17,131 nucleotides of DNA from CAYQLK01 sp964426075 (GCA_964426075.1 CAYROP010000021.1:1-17131); one strand, 5' to 3'. Counted from the first letter of the stretch, positions 7,825-15,764 are shown. Numbers and translations are program-made. The notes: generated from the sequence alone by a model not told the origin.

Positions 7825-9609
7825 GACTAGATAATTCCTAAGATTGCTGTAGTATTCTGAATACGGATTGTTTTCTTGTGGGGCTGGCGTTGGACTTTGA
7901 ACTGAGAATCTAGATCCTTCCGCCCATGTTTCAAAGTCTGCGTGTTGAACTAATGCAAGAATATTGGTTGTAAGAAGATTTTGGTCTTGTTCGTTTAATG
8001 AAAGATAAATAGTGTTGATTTCTGTGTGACCAGAAATTAGCCCAACAATAAAAGCGGAGTCACAATAATATTCGACGAAAAATCTTGCATAATCTCCTTC
8101 AGATTGATTGTTAAAATTAGCAATTGAATTCCTGCCTATTTTTGATGCTAAATTGTCCATTGTTTCTGGATTATCGAGGAGCATTTTGACAAAAACAGCG
8201 TAGAAATCTGAGGATTCCGCTAGTTTTTGGAGTTGGGGTAGTTTAGCGTTGACAAATTCTTTAGATGTTTTGTATTGATTGGGTTGGAGTTCTAAAATTT
8301 GAACAAGTTCTTCAATAGTAAATTTTTCGCCAGTTTGACTATTTGTTGCAAAAATATGTGGTTCAACTTTGTAAAGTTTTTCTTGACTATTTACTTCGGT
8401 GTTGGTGACGAATGTCTCGAATGGGTAGTTGGACGAAGCAGCAATATATGGATTAAGTTCAGAATATTTTGTAAATAATTGATCTAATGATTTGTACTGG
8501 CTACCAAAATTTGGATCGGTTAAGGCTTTTTCTTGAAGAGTTGCTAAATTTACTAGTTCCTCTGGTGTGAGAGAGGTAATAATTGATTCGTTTTGTGCAA
8601 GGTTGGTAGCGTGTGCCCATTCGTGCCGTAAACCTTGAGGATTGTTGGGGTTGACGACTAGTAGATAGCTGTTGCCTAAATCTTGGAAGTAGTTTGGTTC
8701 AAAGTTACCTGCTTTTCTAATAGTGAATTTGCCACTTAATGGAGTAAGTTCTGCAACCAATGACTGTAAAGAGTCGATTTCAGCTTCTGAGAGATTTTCG
8801 TAGGTGATTTCTGTGGATTTTTCGTTATCTGTATCACTAAGTTTTAAATAATCAGAAAGGGAAATATTTAGGCCGAAATATGGTCCATCTGGATTAAATA
8901 CATGGTTGGAGTTGAATTGAATTTGCTCAAGGGTATTTTTTAGTTCGACAATATTGAAGTTAGTAGATAGTGATTCAAGTTGTGGTTTAATAAAATTATC
9001 GAGTATTTCTTGATTTTGTAGGATAAAAATTTGTGATTCAGCATCGAAATTAGGCAGCGAAGGATATTTTAGTTTGGTTAGATATAGTAATTCTGGAGTT
9101 TTGTTATCTGGGCCGAGGTTTGTGGAGTAAGTAGTAAGTAATTTGTTTTGAATTGATTCAATTTTTTTAAGATTTTCGACTTGGTTTATGTATTCTGCCT
9201 TTTCGTTTTCTGAAAGGTTGGAGGAAGAAATTTCTTTTATTATATTTTCGTATATACCTTGTTCTGGTGTTGGGGTAGTTTCAGGACTTGGAGAGGATGT
9301 TTCTGGTGTTTGTGTTGGTGTTGAACTGGGTATTTCTATTGTAACAGTCGATCCATCAGGTGTGGTTGCGGTAAATACTGGTTTGGCTGGTGTTTCAATT
9401 GTTAAAGTGGCCTCAGGATTGGTAGTAGGAGATGGATTTGGGTTTTCAGAATCACAAGCTTGAGCAAGTCCTGCAATAATTGTGCTACCAACGGCAGCGC
9501 TTGCGGTACCAAGTATAAATTGCTGACGTCTTGATAGGCGAGATTTGTTTTTGGCTAGGTTTTTAGGGTTAAATTCTTGAGGTTCGTACGGTTCACGCTC
9601 TGTAGGCAT
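7819..9609 (-). CDS. secreted/lipid-anchored putative zinc metallopeptidase (HEWAH motif)
   Basis: 596 residues. The N-terminus carries SRRQQFIL (Arg27-Arg28), like a twin-arginine signal, a hydrophobic stretch (31-48) and AQAC with Cys52. This is either an imperfect lipobox or an AxA signal-peptidase site. A Ser/Thr/Pro-rich tether follows (about 54-116), then a mainly helical, Asn/Glu/Leu-rich body. HEWAH (His329, Glu330, His333) fits the HExxH zinc site. The helix around YPFETF (Glu398) or FFVEYY (Glu513) could supply a third, gluzincin-type ligand, a pattern seen in anthrax-lethal-factor-like peptidases. Overall similarity is too low for me to name a family. It has its own -10 box 6 nt before the ATG. 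Zinc peptidase activity is inferred from the motif; the substrate is unknown. Confidence 0.75.
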   Translation of the reverse strand: MPTEREPYEPQEFNPKNLAKNKSRLSRRQQFILGTASAAVGSTIIAGLAQACDSENPNPSPTTNPEATLTIETPAKPVFTATTPDGSTVTIEIPSSTPTQTPETSSPSPETTPTPEQGIYENIIKEISSSNLSENEKAEYINQVENLKKIESIQNKLLTTYSTNLGPDNKTPELLYLTKLKYPSLPNFDAESQIFILQNQEILDNFIKPQLESLSTNFNIVELKNTLEQIQFNSNHVFNPDGPYFGLNISLSDYLKLSDTDNEKSTEITYENLSEAEIDSLQSLVAELTPLSGKFTIRKAGNFEPNYFQDLGNSYLLVVNPNNPQGLRHEWAHATNLAQNESIITSLTPEELVNLATLQEKALTDPNFGSQYKSLDQLFTKYSELNPYIAASSNYPFETFVTNTEVNSQEKLYKVEPHIFATNSQTGEKFTIEELVQILELQPNQYKTSKEFVNAKLPQLQKLAESSDFYAVFVKMLLDNPETMDNLASKIGRNSIANFNNQSEGDYARFFVEYYCDSAFIVGLISGHTEINTIYLSLNEQDQNLLTTNILALVQHADFETWAEGSRFSVQSPTPAPQENNPYSEYYSNLRNYLVN

Positions 9610-9615
9610 ACCGTA

Positions 9616-9621
9616 ATTATA
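9616..9621 (-). promoter_or_regulatory. -10 box, leaderless start of the HEWAH protein gene
   Basis: Perfect TATAAT on the minus strand with only 6 nt between it and ATG 9609, so transcription should begin at or next to the A of the start codon. No convincing -35 is seen at 16-18 nt. There is no Shine-Dalgarno sequence. Confidence 0.6.
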
Positions 9622-9659
9622 TTATTTTTTGAGATAATTCGATGGGCGGACTATTTTTT

Positions 9660-10115
9660 TTAGGCTGCTTTTTCTAAGACTTCGCCTGTTGTGTTATTGG
9701 TTGGTAAGTTAGGGTTTTGAATTTGATCTTTTTTTGCTTCAAAATTTGTGATGTTTTCTGGTGTTTGTGTTGGTGGGGGAGCTTGTTTTTTGGAGAAAAG
9801 TCCGAAAATTAATGCTTTAAGGCCAGTTTTTGGTTTGGATTCTTGATTGGTTGTTGCTCCTGTTTCTGCAATTGGAAGAGTTGGGCTAATTTCATGTCTA
9901 ATGTTTGGGTTTGGGGTATCGCCTTCGGTTGGAGGGGTTGAAGGTATGGCTGCAAGATTTTTGCGAATTGAGGTAATAGCTGCTTGATCGATATCTGGTT
10001 CACTAGCAGGACCAGGGATCGATTCAGGATTGGGTTCGCTTGCGGTGGTAGTTGGTGTAGCAGAAATCTCAGGTTGAGTGGTCGTTAAAGGTGTTTCTAA
10101 ATTATTAGTACTCAT
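9660..10115 (-). CDS. low-complexity Pro/Thr/Glu-rich protein, unknown function
   Basis: 151 residues, unrecognised. Residues 1-42 and 57-97 are Thr/Pro/Ser/Glu-rich and probably disordered. Two short ordered pieces stand out: a possible helix DQAAITSIRKNLAAI (43-57) and a basic amphipathic or hydrophobic segment LKALIFGLFSKK (99-110), long enough to touch but not clearly span a membrane. No signal peptide is present. It lies 50 nt upstream of the HEWAH gene on the same strand, though that gene has its own promoter. It has the best-formed promoter of the minus-strand genes. Coding status is supported by that promoter and the long open frame. Its composition resembles the tether of the neighbouring secreted protein. 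Confidence 0.6.
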   Translation of the reverse strand: MSTNNLETPLTTTQPEISATPTTTASEPNPESIPGPASEPDIDQAAITSIRKNLAAIPSTPPTEGDTPNPNIRHEISPTLPIAETGATTNQESKPKTGLKALIFGLFSKKQAPPPTQTPENITNFEAKKDQIQNPNLPTNNTTGEVLEKAA

Positions 10116-10122
10116 TGGATAT

Positions 10123-10151
10123 AGTATACCAAGATTGGTTTTTTAAGTAAA
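10123..10151 (-). promoter_or_regulatory. promoter of the low-complexity gene, leaderless
   Basis: On the minus strand, TTTACT (10146-10151) is followed after 17 nt by TATACT (10123-10128). ATG 10115 begins 7 nt after the -10 box, so the transcript should have almost no 5' leader. Confidence 0.65.
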
Positions 10152-10182
10152 AGTTTCGATGTTTTTTGCCGTGTTTTTCAAT

Positions 10183-10188
10183 TAGAAT
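10183..10188 (+). promoter_or_regulatory. -10 box of the sulfatase-like operon, leaderless
   Basis: TAGAAT ends 6 nt before ATG 10195. No good -35 is visible. With the divergent promoter it shares a 79-bp intergenic region (10116-10194), so the two could be controlled together. Confidence 0.5.
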
Positions 10189-10194
10189 AAAGGC

Positions 10195-11340
10195 ATGAGT
10201 TTTAGGCGTTTTGGAATTTTGTTTTTGATTATGATGTTTATTTCGGTGTTATTGGGTGCGGTTTTTTTTCATAGGTCTCAATATGGGTGTAGTAAGTGCG
10301 ATATAGTACTGATTACACTTGATAGTTGGAAATACGAGGATTTGAATAGTATTCAGATGCCTAAGGGTAGTGTGTTTTTTGAAAATGCAGTTGCGAATTC
10401 AACATGGGCTCTGCCGAGTTATGTTTCAATTTATACGAGTGATTATCCTGCGGAACAAGGGGTTTGGCTCCCTTATGATAAGTTAGCTTCTGGAAGTGAA
10501 AATTTTGTATCAAAATTAAAGAGTTTAGGCTATAGAACTAGTGCATATTCAATTGGCCCATTTTTTCAAAAAGAGTGGGGATTTGAGTCTGGATTTGATA
10601 AATTTTTGAATATTTCTAGTAGTGATGAGTTAAAGAATGTTTGGGGGGCTGATCTGAGTAAAAATAGTAAAGATAGTCAACCAGATTTTTATTGGATCAG
10701 GTTGGGTGGAAAAGAGTTAGTTTTGGATTATGAAAATAATGTCGATCAGGAAATGTTAAATGTTAAGGATTTGTTAAGTAAAATTGTTGACCATAAAAAC
10801 ACCAATATTTTAGTTGTTGGAGCGTCTGGAGAACTGTCTGAGAGACCTAGTTTGAATTCTATTAAGGTACCGTTGGTTTTTTATAGTCCAAAATCTTTAG
10901 GTATCAATACAGTTGATGTTTTTGAGATTAAAGATATTGGAAAATTAATTTTAGGCGAATCAGAGTTTTTAAAGAATAGAAATACTAAAAAATCATTGGT
11001 TGGTTTAACGTCAGTTGCGGAAAATGAAAAATTGGTTCGTGAGATTTATGAAATGGGTGATAAGTTAGAAATTACTCAGGTCGTAAGAAATAAAGAGTGG
11101 AATCAACCATATTTTTCATCATCTATATCTAAAGATTGGCATTTAATAAAGGACCAAAGCGGTGAATATTTTTTGTACGATTTGCGGTCTGATCCAGATG
11201 AGAAAAATAACCTATTTTCTAACTGGAATTTGTTAGCTGGTGAGGATAGGGCTCAGGCAATTAATGTGATACGCTCAATTGGTGGAGATGTACCGGAGCT
11301 TTGTGGGATATATTGTGGATCAAATGAATTTTTTAAGTAA
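10195..11340 (+). CDS. degenerate sulfatase/alkaline-phosphatase-superfamily membrane protein (probable pseudoenzyme)
   Basis: 381 residues. An N-terminal membrane anchor (about 6-25) is followed by CSKC (Cys32, Cys35) and the first strand IVLITLD with Asp43, aligned with a metal-binding Asp of its two downstream paralogues. The nucleophile motif, WTxPS in those paralogues, is WALPS here, with Ala72 at the nucleophile. The DHGE/DHAE metal motif is replaced by GASGE (209-213). The central histidine motif (VHDPY/VHHPF) is missing and the region is shortened. The C-terminal signature YFLYDLRSDPDEKNNL (325-340) is kept, so the fold is probably intact. Expected to be anchored facing outward but catalytically inactive. 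It is first in an operon with two intact paralogues and may be a partner or binding subunit for them; that role is inference. Confidence 0.8.
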   Translation: MSFRRFGILFLIMMFISVLLGAVFFHRSQYGCSKCDIVLITLDSWKYEDLNSIQMPKGSVFFENAVANSTWALPSYVSIYTSDYPAEQGVWLPYDKLASGSENFVSKLKSLGYRTSAYSIGPFFQKEWGFESGFDKFLNISSSDELKNVWGADLSKNSKDSQPDFYWIRLGGKELVLDYENNVDQEMLNVKDLLSKIVDHKNTNILVVGASGELSERPSLNSIKVPLVFYSPKSLGINTVDVFEIKDIGKLILGESEFLKNRNTKKSLVGLTSVAENEKLVREIYEMGDKLEITQVVRNKEWNQPYFSSSISKDWHLIKDQSGEYFLYDLRSDPDEKNNLFSNWNLLAGEDRAQAINVIRSIGGDVPELCGIYCGSNEFFK

Positions 11341-12685
11341 GAAAATAATAATTATTTTGTTTGTCGTTGTTTCAATCATAGTGATTGTTTCTATTGGTGT
11401 GAATGGCTTTTATTCTAAAAAGAATACTGGTTTGAAGTGTGGCGATAGTCAATGTAATGTGATTTTGATTGTTTCTGATACTTTGTCAGCTCAACATATG
11501 AGTGTTTATGGGTATGAAAGAGACACCACGCCATTTATAAAACAATATTTTGAAGCAAATGGAGTAATTTTTGATTCAGCATCAAGTACGGCTTCGTGGA
11601 CAATGCCTTCCTTTGCTTCGATGTTTAGGTCGAAGTATCCATCCCAGATTTTGTTGCGGGATTTGGCGTTGAAAAATGACTCTTCTACTTTTGTGGATGT
11701 TTTAAGAAGGCAGGATGTTGAAATAAAAGCTGCGGTGGATACAGGGCAATTAATTAAAGAAAGTGTGGCGAATGTATTTGATCCAGCGGAGGTTTTGGGT
11801 GGTAGTGAAGAGGCTAGGTTTATATCTGCAGGTCAATGGATAGCAGAGCGTGATGTTAACAACAAAAACCCGTTTTTTATGATGATTCATGATTGGACAG
11901 TGCATGATCCTTATACGCCACAAAAACAATATCAGAATCTTTTTGGTGAACCAGCTATATACGAAGGGGATGTATCACATGAAGATATTGAAGAGGTGAA
12001 AGAAAATAAGTTTGAGTCAATTAATCAAAAAGAAAAATTTATTAGAAGATACGATCAAGAGGTTAAACAATTTGATGACATAATACAAAGATTTGTGGAA
12101 TCTCTGAGTCAGGAAGTATTGGATAGTTCGATTATTATAATAACTAGCGATCACGGGGAAGGATTTGATGAGCATGGATTCTTTTATCACGGTGCTCACG
12201 TCTATGAAGAATTTGTAAAAATTCCAATGTTGGTTAGATTTCCAGGAAACGAGTATGCTGGAAAAAGAATATCAGCACCAGTGTCGTTACTGGATATGGG
12301 GCCTACTGTTCTTAGTATATTTGGTAAAGCGATACCAGGAAGTTATTTGGGTGTGAATTTTTTTGATTTGATAAGTGATGAAAATAAATATAATGAGAGA
12401 AGTGTTGTTTCTGAACTTGGAACTTTTGACTTGAGTTTGGGAGGGGAGATTAAATCGTTTGATCAACTGGATAAAAAAGTGCTAGATAAGTATATTTTTA
12501 ATGATAGGTCGCAACTTGCAGTGCGAAAAGAGAATTGGAAGTTAATTAAAAGCCTTATAGGACTTGAATTGTTTGAACTTGAGAGTGATGCTTTTGAAAA
12601 AAATAACCTAATTGATAAATGGGAGAGTTATCCAGAAGAGGATAAAAAAATTATTAAAGAGCTAGTTGAGATGACAAAAAATTAA
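11324..12685 (+). CDS. membrane-anchored sulfatase/phosphotransferase-family enzyme (Thr nucleophile)
   Basis: 453 residues from ATG 11324, which overlaps the upstream gene by 17 nt. An ATG at 11279 would add 15 residues and disrupt the short basic lead (MNFLSKK) before the anchor helix (8-28). Cys39 and Cys44 precede the first strand, VILIVSD with Asp52. SWTMPS puts Thr93 at the nucleophile where formylglycine sulfatases have Cys or Ser, as in LtaS/EptA-type phospho-transferases. Other site residues: VHDPY (His194), DHGEGFDEH (Asp276, His277, His284) and a following YHGAHVYEEFVKIPMLVR. The C-terminal LELFELESDAFEKNNL is the family tail. All metal-site motifs are present, so it should be active as a hydrolase or transferase on the outer face of the membrane. 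The substrate (sulfate, phosphate or phosphoglycerol ester) is unknown. Confidence 0.85.
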   Translation: MNFLSKKIIIILFVVVSIIVIVSIGVNGFYSKKNTGLKCGDSQCNVILIVSDTLSAQHMSVYGYERDTTPFIKQYFEANGVIFDSASSTASWTMPSFASMFRSKYPSQILLRDLALKNDSSTFVDVLRRQDVEIKAAVDTGQLIKESVANVFDPAEVLGGSEEARFISAGQWIAERDVNNKNPFFMMIHDWTVHDPYTPQKQYQNLFGEPAIYEGDVSHEDIEEVKENKFESINQKEKFIRRYDQEVKQFDDIIQRFVESLSQEVLDSSIIIITSDHGEGFDEHGFFYHGAHVYEEFVKIPMLVRFPGNEYAGKRISAPVSLLDMGPTVLSIFGKAIPGSYLGVNFFDLISDENKYNERSVVSELGTFDLSLGGEIKSFDQLDKKVLDKYIFNDRSQLAVRKENWKLIKSLIGLELFELESDAFEKNNLIDKWESYPEEDKKIIKELVEMTKN

Positions 12686-12687
12686 GT

Positions 12688-14043
12688 ATGAAAATAAAGC
12701 TTGTATTGTTGGTAATTGTTTTTTTGGGTGTGATAGTTGTTGGTGTTGTCTTTGCAAGATCTAATACTAATAAGAATCTTTATGGAGATCGTGAGCTTTG
12801 TGGTGAGAGGAAATGTAATGTGGTTCTGATTTATATTGATACATTGTCAGCTAAACATTTAAGTGGAAATGGATATTTTAGGCAGACCTCTCCTTTTATT
12901 GATGAATTTTTTCTAAATAAAGGGTTGGTATTTAAAAATGCGGTAAGTAATGGCACTTGGACAGTGCCATCTTTTTCTTCTATGTTTAAATCAAAATTAC
13001 CTTCAGAAATTACAGTTAATGAAATGGTCAATAGTAATGATATGGGAGATTTTGTTGATTATCTTCGTGAAGCAGGTGTAGACGTAAAAGCAGTACTTAG
13101 GAATCAACCAACAACTGTGGATCAATCGATTGATCCGAGATTCAAATCAGAAGAGATAATTCAAGCCTCAAGAGGGCATGCTTTTGAAAAGTCTGCGGAG
13201 TGGGTTAATCAAAGGGCTAGTTCAGGTAATGAAAATCCGTTTTTTATGATGGTACACAGTTGGGATGTACATCACCCTTTTGATCCTCCTGAACAATACC
13301 AAAGTCTGTTTACGGACGAACCAAACTACAAAGGTCCAATGGGATTAGAGGAATTTCAACCGCTTAGAAAGGTGCCGGTTGAGAAGTGGCGGGATAAGTT
13401 GGACAGTGTAAAGCTGCAGTATGATCAGGGTATTAGAAAAACAGACGATTATTTAAAGAATTTTATTGCATCTTTCCCTCAAGAGCTTGCAAAAAATACA
13501 GTTTTTATTTTAACGGCCGACCATGCTGAAGGGTTTGCAGAGCATGATAATTTTGTTGGTCACGCTTTTGCTCCGTATCAAGAGATAATACATATACCTT
13601 TATCGATCAGTTTACCGCGAAGTAACAGTAAAATTGAGATTAACAATCTAGTTTCACTTATGGATCTTGCACCGACAATTTTGGATATTTATGGAATTAA
13701 AAAACCTGATTTTTATCGTGGGCAAAGTTTGCTTACAGTAAGTAACAATGATAAAGAGCGATTTGTTAAATCAGAGTTTGGACAGTCCTTGTGGTTAACT
13801 AATTTTAAGGGTTTGTATCCAGAAAACGAGGGTTATGGGGTGCCGATTATGACGACGGATATGGTTGGTGGTAGTTATGGAAAATGGAAAGTAATGAATT
13901 TTGAAGGTAGAGATATTGAGTTATTTAATTTGGAAGAAGATCCTTCGGAGCAGAATAATATTATTAATGAGGTTGATAGTTTGCCAAGTGAGGATAAAGA
14001 ACAAATAAGGTATATTTTTGATCAATTGGGAATTAAATATTAG
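12688..14043 (+). CDS. membrane-anchored sulfatase/phosphotransferase-family enzyme, second active paralogue
   Basis: 451 residues, clearly paralogous to the preceding protein, starting 3 nt after its stop. Anchor helix 4-23; Cys38 and Cys43; VVLIYID with Asp51; TWTVPS with Thr92 as likely nucleophile; VHHPFDPP (His195); ADHAEGFAEHDNFVGH (Asp278, His279, His286, His292); C-terminal IELFNLEEDPSEQNNI. The DHGE of most relatives is DHAE here, a mild change that keeps the metal-binding residues. It has an additional loop around TNFKGLYPENEGYGVP (371-386) that its paralogue lacks. No Shine-Dalgarno is visible, so translation is probably coupled. Expected to be an extracytoplasmic ester hydrolase or phospho-transferase; substrate unknown. 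Confidence 0.85.
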   Translation: MKIKLVLLVIVFLGVIVVGVVFARSNTNKNLYGDRELCGERKCNVVLIYIDTLSAKHLSGNGYFRQTSPFIDEFFLNKGLVFKNAVSNGTWTVPSFSSMFKSKLPSEITVNEMVNSNDMGDFVDYLREAGVDVKAVLRNQPTTVDQSIDPRFKSEEIIQASRGHAFEKSAEWVNQRASSGNENPFFMMVHSWDVHHPFDPPEQYQSLFTDEPNYKGPMGLEEFQPLRKVPVEKWRDKLDSVKLQYDQGIRKTDDYLKNFIASFPQELAKNTVFILTADHAEGFAEHDNFVGHAFAPYQEIIHIPLSISLPRSNSKIEINNLVSLMDLAPTILDIYGIKKPDFYRGQSLLTVSNNDKERFVKSEFGQSLWLTNFKGLYPENEGYGVPIMTTDMVGGSYGKWKVMNFEGRDIELFNLEEDPSEQNNIINEVDSLPSEDKEQIRYIFDQLGIKY

Positions 14044-14064
14044 AAACAGGGTTGGGGATTGGTT

Positions 14065-14070
14065 TATAAT
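14065..14070 (+). promoter_or_regulatory. -10 box upstream of mnmA
   Basis: Perfect TATAAT in the 62-bp space between the third sulfatase-like gene and mnmA, giving a leader of roughly 30 nt. No good -35 is seen. A second candidate, TTTAAT (14093-14098), ends 7 nt before the ATG and would fit the leaderless pattern seen elsewhere in the window. No terminator hairpin is visible in this space. Confidence 0.45.
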
Positions 14071-14105
14071 TCGCCAAAATTAAGTTAGATGATTTAATAA
14101 TAGTA

Positions 14106-15158
14106 ATGAAAAAAGTTGCATTGGGTTTATCTGGTGGTGTCGATTCGGCTGTAGCTGCATATCTTTTAAAAAAAGAAGGTTATTCTGTCACGGGAATTTT
14201 TATGAAAAACTGGACAGGCAGTGAAAGATTTCCTTGTAATTGGGAAAAGGATCGGGAAGATGCGATCAAAGTTGCGGCAACACTTGGTATAGAGTTTGAA
14301 ACTTGGGACTTTGAAAAGGAGTATCGAGACAAAGTTGTTGGATATTTTTTTCGTGAATATAAAAAAGGAAGAACTCCTAATCCCGATGTGATGTGTAATC
14401 GCGAAATCAAGTTTGGGTTGTTTTACGAGAGAGCGATAAATTCTGGATACGATTTTGTAGCAACCGGACATTATGCCAGAATTGAACACAAAAAAGGGGC
14501 AAGGCTGTTAAAGGGTATTGATCCTAGTAAAGATCAGTCATATTTTTTAAGTGGACTTACAAAAACAAAGTTAGAAAAAATATTACTTCCAATTGGTTGG
14601 TACAAGAAAAGTGAAATAAGAAAAATAGCTGACAAGATTGGTCTACCTAATTCGAAAAAACCCGATTCACAAGGGATATGTTTTATTGGCCAGGTAAATA
14701 TTAAGGATTTTTTATCGAGCCAAATAGATTTTCACAAAGGAAATGTTGTTGATTCTGATGGGGATATTGTTGGTAAACACGATGGGGTTGAGTTTTATAC
14801 TGTTGGTCAAAGACATGGTTTGTCGATACCGAATAGATTGCCGTACTATGTTACTGGTAAGGATTTGAAGAAGAATATTGTATTTGTTTCGCTTGGCGAT
14901 GAAAACGAGAGATTGTTTAGCAAAAAAGCTGAGTCTGGAGAAATAGTGTGGGTAGATGAAAAAAACCATGATTTTTTTGTAGGTGAAGCAGTTATCAGAT
15001 ATCATCATAAGCCTGTAGGTGTTGAGCTAAAAAAGAATTTTGGTAAAGAAGGGTACTCTGTGGTTTTTAAAGATGAGCAGAGGGCGGTTACTATTGGTCA
15101 GGCGATTGTGTTGTATTCTGGTGATGAACTTATTGGTGGTGGGTTTATTGAAGGTTAA
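14106..15158 (+). CDS. mnmA: tRNA-specific 2-thiouridylase MnmA
   Basis: 350 residues, close to the usual length of this cytoplasmic enzyme. It uses ATP and a sulfur carrier to thiolate uridine-34 of Lys, Glu and Gln tRNAs (s2U34). The PP-loop ATP site SGGVDS is at residues 9-14. The catalytic Cys97 lies in NPDVMCNREIKFG, and the second, persulfide-forming Cys192 in SQGICFIGQVNIKDF. GHYAR (121-125), KDQSYFL (142-148) and YTVGQRHGL are further family motifs. The C-terminal beta-barrel is present (to IGGGFIEG). No defect is seen. Its TAA stop overlaps the stop of the convergent pilin gene by 4 nt. Confidence 0.97.
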   Translation: MKKVALGLSGGVDSAVAAYLLKKEGYSVTGIFMKNWTGSERFPCNWEKDREDAIKVAATLGIEFETWDFEKEYRDKVVGYFFREYKKGRTPNPDVMCNREIKFGLFYERAINSGYDFVATGHYARIEHKKGARLLKGIDPSKDQSYFLSGLTKTKLEKILLPIGWYKKSEIRKIADKIGLPNSKKPDSQGICFIGQVNIKDFLSSQIDFHKGNVVDSDGDIVGKHDGVEFYTVGQRHGLSIPNRLPYYVTGKDLKKNIVFVSLGDENERLFSKKAESGEIVWVDEKNHDFFVGEAVIRYHHKPVGVELKKNFGKEGYSVVFKDEQRAVTIGQAIVLYSGDELIGGGFIEG

Positions 15159-15757
15159 GGATTGCTTACCCAATAATTGTAGAGTGGAGCGCTACCACAA
15201 CCAGGAAGTGAAACTGTTTCTGGATTTTTGGAAGCACTAACAGCTAAGCCAATAGAGGGGTCGGTTTTATCTCCAGCTGCAGCATCTGAGGTGTTTTCAA
15301 GTTTAGCAAAAAGTGTGTATTGATAGGCTTTTGTGGATCCAGCAAGTACACGTACACCGTAGTAGTATCTTTGACATACGCCGTTTGCTGTTTGTGGGTC
15401 AACTGGTAGGTCGGTGGAGAAGTTGTTGGGTGAGACTGTAAGTGCGCTCCAGTTGTTCGGTATTTGATAATAGTTAGTGCCCACGACACATGCGCCGGTA
15501 CCAGCTGCTGTTGCGCAAGGATAGGATCCATTTTTATTAAAGTATTGTTCGAGTGATAATCTGATTGTATTAAGATCTGATTTACGTGAAGTATCCCTAC
15601 CTTTTATTTGTGCACTAGAGAATGATGTAACGCCAATGCCAGTTAGTACACCAATTATGGTAATGACGACTAGAAGTTCGATCAAGGTAAACCCTTTGGA
15701 TTTAGCTTGATTGTGTAGTGAACTGAACGGAAATTGTTTGTAGTTTGTCTTGGGCAT
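15155..15757 (-). CDS. type IV pilin-like protein (prepilin)
   Basis: 200 residues. A 22-residue basic leader ends KSKG and is followed by FTLIELLVVITIIGVLTG, the type III signal cut by prepilin peptidase between Gly22 and Phe23, with Glu at +5 (Glu27). The helix continues into RKSDLNTIRLSLEQYFNKNGSYP, the typical transition to the globular domain of bacterial pilins and pseudopilins. Four cysteines (81, 90, 128, 187) could form two disulfides. Expected to assemble into a type IV pilus-like filament or a type II-like pseudopilus. The assembly machinery is not in this window. The gene has its own -10 box close to the ATG. Confidence 0.9.
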   Translation of the reverse strand: MPKTNYKQFPFSSLHNQAKSKGFTLIELLVVITIIGVLTGIGVTSFSSAQIKGRDTSRKSDLNTIRLSLEQYFNKNGSYPCATAAGTGACVVGTNYYQIPNNWSALTVSPNNFSTDLPVDPQTANGVCQRYYYGVRVLAGSTKAYQYTLFAKLENTSDAAAGDKTDPSIGLAVSASKNPETVSLPGCGSAPLYNYWVSNP

Positions 15758-15764
15758 TAGTTTT

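Noticed and set aside
11279..11323. ATG 11279 as start of the second sulfatase-like gene
   Set aside because: It would overlap the upstream gene by 62 nt and add residues not matching its paralogue, which begins right before the anchor helix.
14044..14105. tRNA or small RNA between the sulfatase operon and mnmA
   Set aside because: No cloverleaf or stable hairpin is seen in these 62 bases, only a -10 box.
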